Made by a program: the position numbers and the translations under genes. The notes under the pieces were generated by a model, which was not told where the DNA came from, ran no database searches, and saw only the letters and a program-made list of their open reading frames with translations. A DNA stretch of 64,000 nucleotides. Source: Luidia sarsii. Lineage: Eukaryota; Echinodermata; Asteroidea; Paxillosida; Luidiidae. This document shows, piece after piece, positions 61,494-64,000 of the stretch. Position 1 is the first letter of the stretch. Every line of letters begins with the position of its first letter. The stretch lies in contig OX465112.1 of the NCBI GenBank assembly GCA_949987565.1, positions 14,973,951 to 15,037,950 on the forward strand, written 5' to 3'.

Positions 61494-62417
61494 AGATTTC
61501 CATGGAGGCCGTTCCCAAAAAGGTCGACTATATTTGCCGGAAAGAAGCAAGTTTGTCAAGACTAAGCTCAGGTTCCGGTCCAATCTTAAGATAGAAAAAA
61601 AGTTTGCTTTAGGGTAGAATAATCAAGAAGACCTGCATTAACGAAGACATCGAGCCTGCACCTTTACGAAAAGCTGCAAGCTGCATTTCCACCTGCTGGA
61701 TAACAGAAAAAGGGGGTTGGTTTTTGAGCCGAGATGTGGACAACGAGGGTTATAGTATATGGAAGGACCGTTGCACTAACGTATAATTGCCAGCGCTAGG
61801 AAAAATATCATGCGATCGGGAGCATTTCACGAAATAATTCCCTAAAGATTTGAAGTGAGATATGTATCAGGGTTCGGTTTACAATAAGATGGAGAGAATC
61901 GTACAGTTTCAATTACATTCAATGGCCCCAGAGGAAGGTGACCCAAGCCAGATGTACCGGAGATCTGCTCGCGGCTGATCACCGGATATAATTCCACACA
62001 ATGACTAGAATTCCAAGCCAATCTGACAGAGATATTATTCCCGGAACGCGAAAAGACGAACGCAAAGGAAAGGTTAAAAATTCCCCCAATCAAAGAACTC
62101 CACGACGGCAATTATAGTAAGCACACATTGATTTCGTTAATCCGGGGCACAAAATGACCGAGGAGTCGGCTATTTGGCACGGATACGCCTACGCCTCTCG
62201 CGGAAGACCCCCCCCCCCCACCCCCATCAGGAGGAGAGACCCCAACGCCATGACCCTGCACCTCTCCCCTCACGCAAAACAATTTAGTGTTTTTAGCCCC
62301 TGGAAGAAAGGCCCAGCGCGTGAAACGACGCGGTCCCTTCATACACAACTCATCAGGTTTTCACCAGTTCAACTGGAAGTCTGGAACCAGGAGTTATTCA
62401 ACTGGAAACAGGTGGTG
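61494..62417. other. Gene B intron 3, nothing recognised
   Basis: No supported exon or element. Confidence 0.4.
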
Positions 62418-63152
62418 GGGGATTTCACAAAGCCTTGTGATGCATCGAAACTCCACTTACGACGGGTAACCGTATGTGTATAGTAATTCCTGCAAACTTG
62501 CAGCTGCCCGGCCCAACACTCCCAAACTCAGGGTTACAAACGCTTTCCACAATGACCAGTGACTTGTGGAAATAACTAGGTTTAATCTGCAATCAACAGA
62601 TCAAAAAACATACATAAGTGACAACTCTTACAAATTACCAAAACAATCAATACAGATACATGAAGATGTATATATGCACATGTAAGACCCCATAACATGG
62701 CTATGGAAACAGTGGCAAGAATAATATGGAAAATACTAAATGAATCAGATGACTTTACCCAGTGAAAATATTTCAATCCCAAGATAAAATAGACAAGGAA
62801 CAATAACTCACAACTTTGCTGAGCGGCAGGGCTGAATGGACAGCGAAACAGGCAGGAATAGTGGAGCAAAACTCAAGCCAGGGTCATACTTGAGTGCAAC
62901 AATACAGAGGTGAAAATGTTCCCAATTGGGAAGGGTCACATACCCAGACTTCCCAGAAACAATTACAACACAATACAAACAGAGAACCAGACTAGACCAC
63001 ATGGTTGTAACAAATAATAATGTACCCCTAGATAAATTGTACCCCGGTGCTATGTAATGAAATGAACCCCCACAGAAACTAACTGAGCCTGAGTTACAGT
63101 ATGGTTTCTGTGCATCGCTCATCGTCTTGCGATGAGTTTCGTGAAATTGACT
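62418..63152. mobile_element. Foldback element, GGATTTCAC family, copy 3, interrupted
   Basis: Left part 62418-62476 (GGGGATTTCACAAAGCC .. CTTACGACGGGTAACCGTATG) and right part about 63099-63152 (GTATGGTTTCTGTGCATCGC .. GTGAAATTGAC) together make one element in reverse orientation to copy 1. About 620 bp of unrelated sequence separates them, bordered by GTATG on each side. Confidence 0.55.
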
Positions 63153-63934
63153 GCAAGTCTAAGGCACCATTTGCATTCAGCGCTCTCGTGTCCAAGCCCA
63201 AGCTTATACGAGCATGCACACATAATCTAACCGCCCCATATCTTGGCACCCAGGAGCCCCGGGTTTAACCCACTTACCTTACTTAACCCACGCTCGGACT
63301 ACCCAGGGACAGGGCAATAGAAGCACCCAGTCACGCCCACTCTAATTTCAACCTAGTTAGACACTTTTCCACATCTTCTAAACCTGATACATCTTGCTAT
63401 TCCAGTCTGACAATAATCATTATATAGACGATTCACTATACATGCAAGTGGCACAAACTTGATCGTGTCATGAAATAGTTATTATTAATGGACACCCCTA
63501 TATGATTTAAAATTCAACCATAGCTATTGGTGAAAAGCCCGAACGAAAGTGACGGATTCCCGCGAAAAACCCACACAAGTCAAACAGTGGACTTGCAATT
63601 GGAGTCCTCCAAATGCGCATGCGCCGATTTGGCACAGTTTATAACCCTAACGCTTTGCACCTCCCGCACAGGACACACACTGTATACCGCAATTCACCAC
63701 AGTGCCCACAGGGGTGTAGGCTCACATACCACAGGACACCACAAAAACCACGCTGTGGAATGTCGTGGTGCATGGCCCTTATCCTCCCACAGGAAAAACC
63801 ATGTGTGGTTAATTGTGGTTTCAATGCCGATCTCACTCCCCTCGGCCAAAGAGTAAGTAATCAGCACCGATCAACATGAACGTGCTGCTTCTAGCAGCTT
63901 GTACTCTGATTTATTTCATTGAAATCACTTTAAG
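63153..63934. other. Gene B intron 3, nothing recognised
   Basis: No supported exon; the overlapping frames at 63527-63879 have no family signature. Confidence 0.4.
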
Positions 63935-64000
63935 TAATATACAAAAATGTTGCAAACTGCTTACTGAATAAAACTACCAAAATTTAGTGGGCCTGACGTT
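63935..64000 (-). mobile_element. Penelope-like 3' tail, cut by window end
   Basis: ATACAAAAATGTTGCAAACT, GCTTACTGAATAAAACTACC and AATTTAGTGGGCCTGACGTT match 44205-44280. The hammerhead-like core would continue past base 64000. Confidence 0.5.

Noticed and set aside
62154..62483. + strand frame with FHQFNWKSGT, considered as gene B exon 4
   Set aside because: It lacks the SEY, WxPD and LYNN motifs and the 110 bp size of that exon, and it overlaps a foldback element.

Overview
The window is animal nuclear DNA from an invertebrate with introns, probably a marine deuterostome such as an echinoderm. The organism call is an inference from the gene structure, the lack of CpG depletion and the density of short inverted-repeat transposons; no single marker proves it. 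Nothing prokaryotic, plasmid-like or CRISPR-like was seen.

Two genes can be supported, both on the + strand and arranged head to tail. Both encode Cys-loop ligand-gated ion channel subunits of the nicotinic acetylcholine receptor (nAChR) superfamily. Gene A (18791-24142) is compact: six exons encode everything from the start of the mature extracellular domain to the stop codon, 498 residues. Only the signal-peptide exon was not found. It has an alpha7-like pore but no adjacent cysteine pair in loop C. Gene B starts at 30474 with a signal-peptide exon. It continues at 51342-51490 and 59283-59327 and runs out of the window. Exon sizes (149 and 45 bp) and intron phases match gene A exactly, so the two are tandem paralogs. 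Gene B has a 20.8 kb first intron and a 7.8 kb second intron, so almost everything after 30.5 kb is intron.

The rest is intronic or intergenic DNA rich in mobile-element relics. These include: (1) a dispersed family with a hammerhead-ribozyme-like core, probably tails of Penelope-like retroelements, with about ten traces and one near-canonical core at 43501-43552; (2) a MITE with TTTAAAGCCCC ends, three copies; (3) a foldback element with TGTGACCCGGCACA ends, three copies; (4) a 185 bp MITE, two copies, each with a perfect 7 bp target duplication; (5) a foldback with TTGCGGTGACACC ends, including a 155 bp near-perfect palindrome; (6) a foldback family ending in GGATTTCAC, three copies, one nested in a retroelement tail and one itself interrupted; (7) a MITE flanked by TTAA; (8) tRNA-derived SINE-like pieces; (9) a decayed non-LTR reverse transcriptase tail. 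Simple repeats include a 320 bp pentanucleotide array at the left end, a five-unit 25-mer minisatellite and a 670 bp polypurine (GA) tract.

Layout: 1-18790 flank or unplaced gene A intron 1; 18791-24142 gene A; 24143-30473 intergenic, with a GC-rich candidate promoter at the end; 30474-64000 gene B, with its 3' exons beyond the window.
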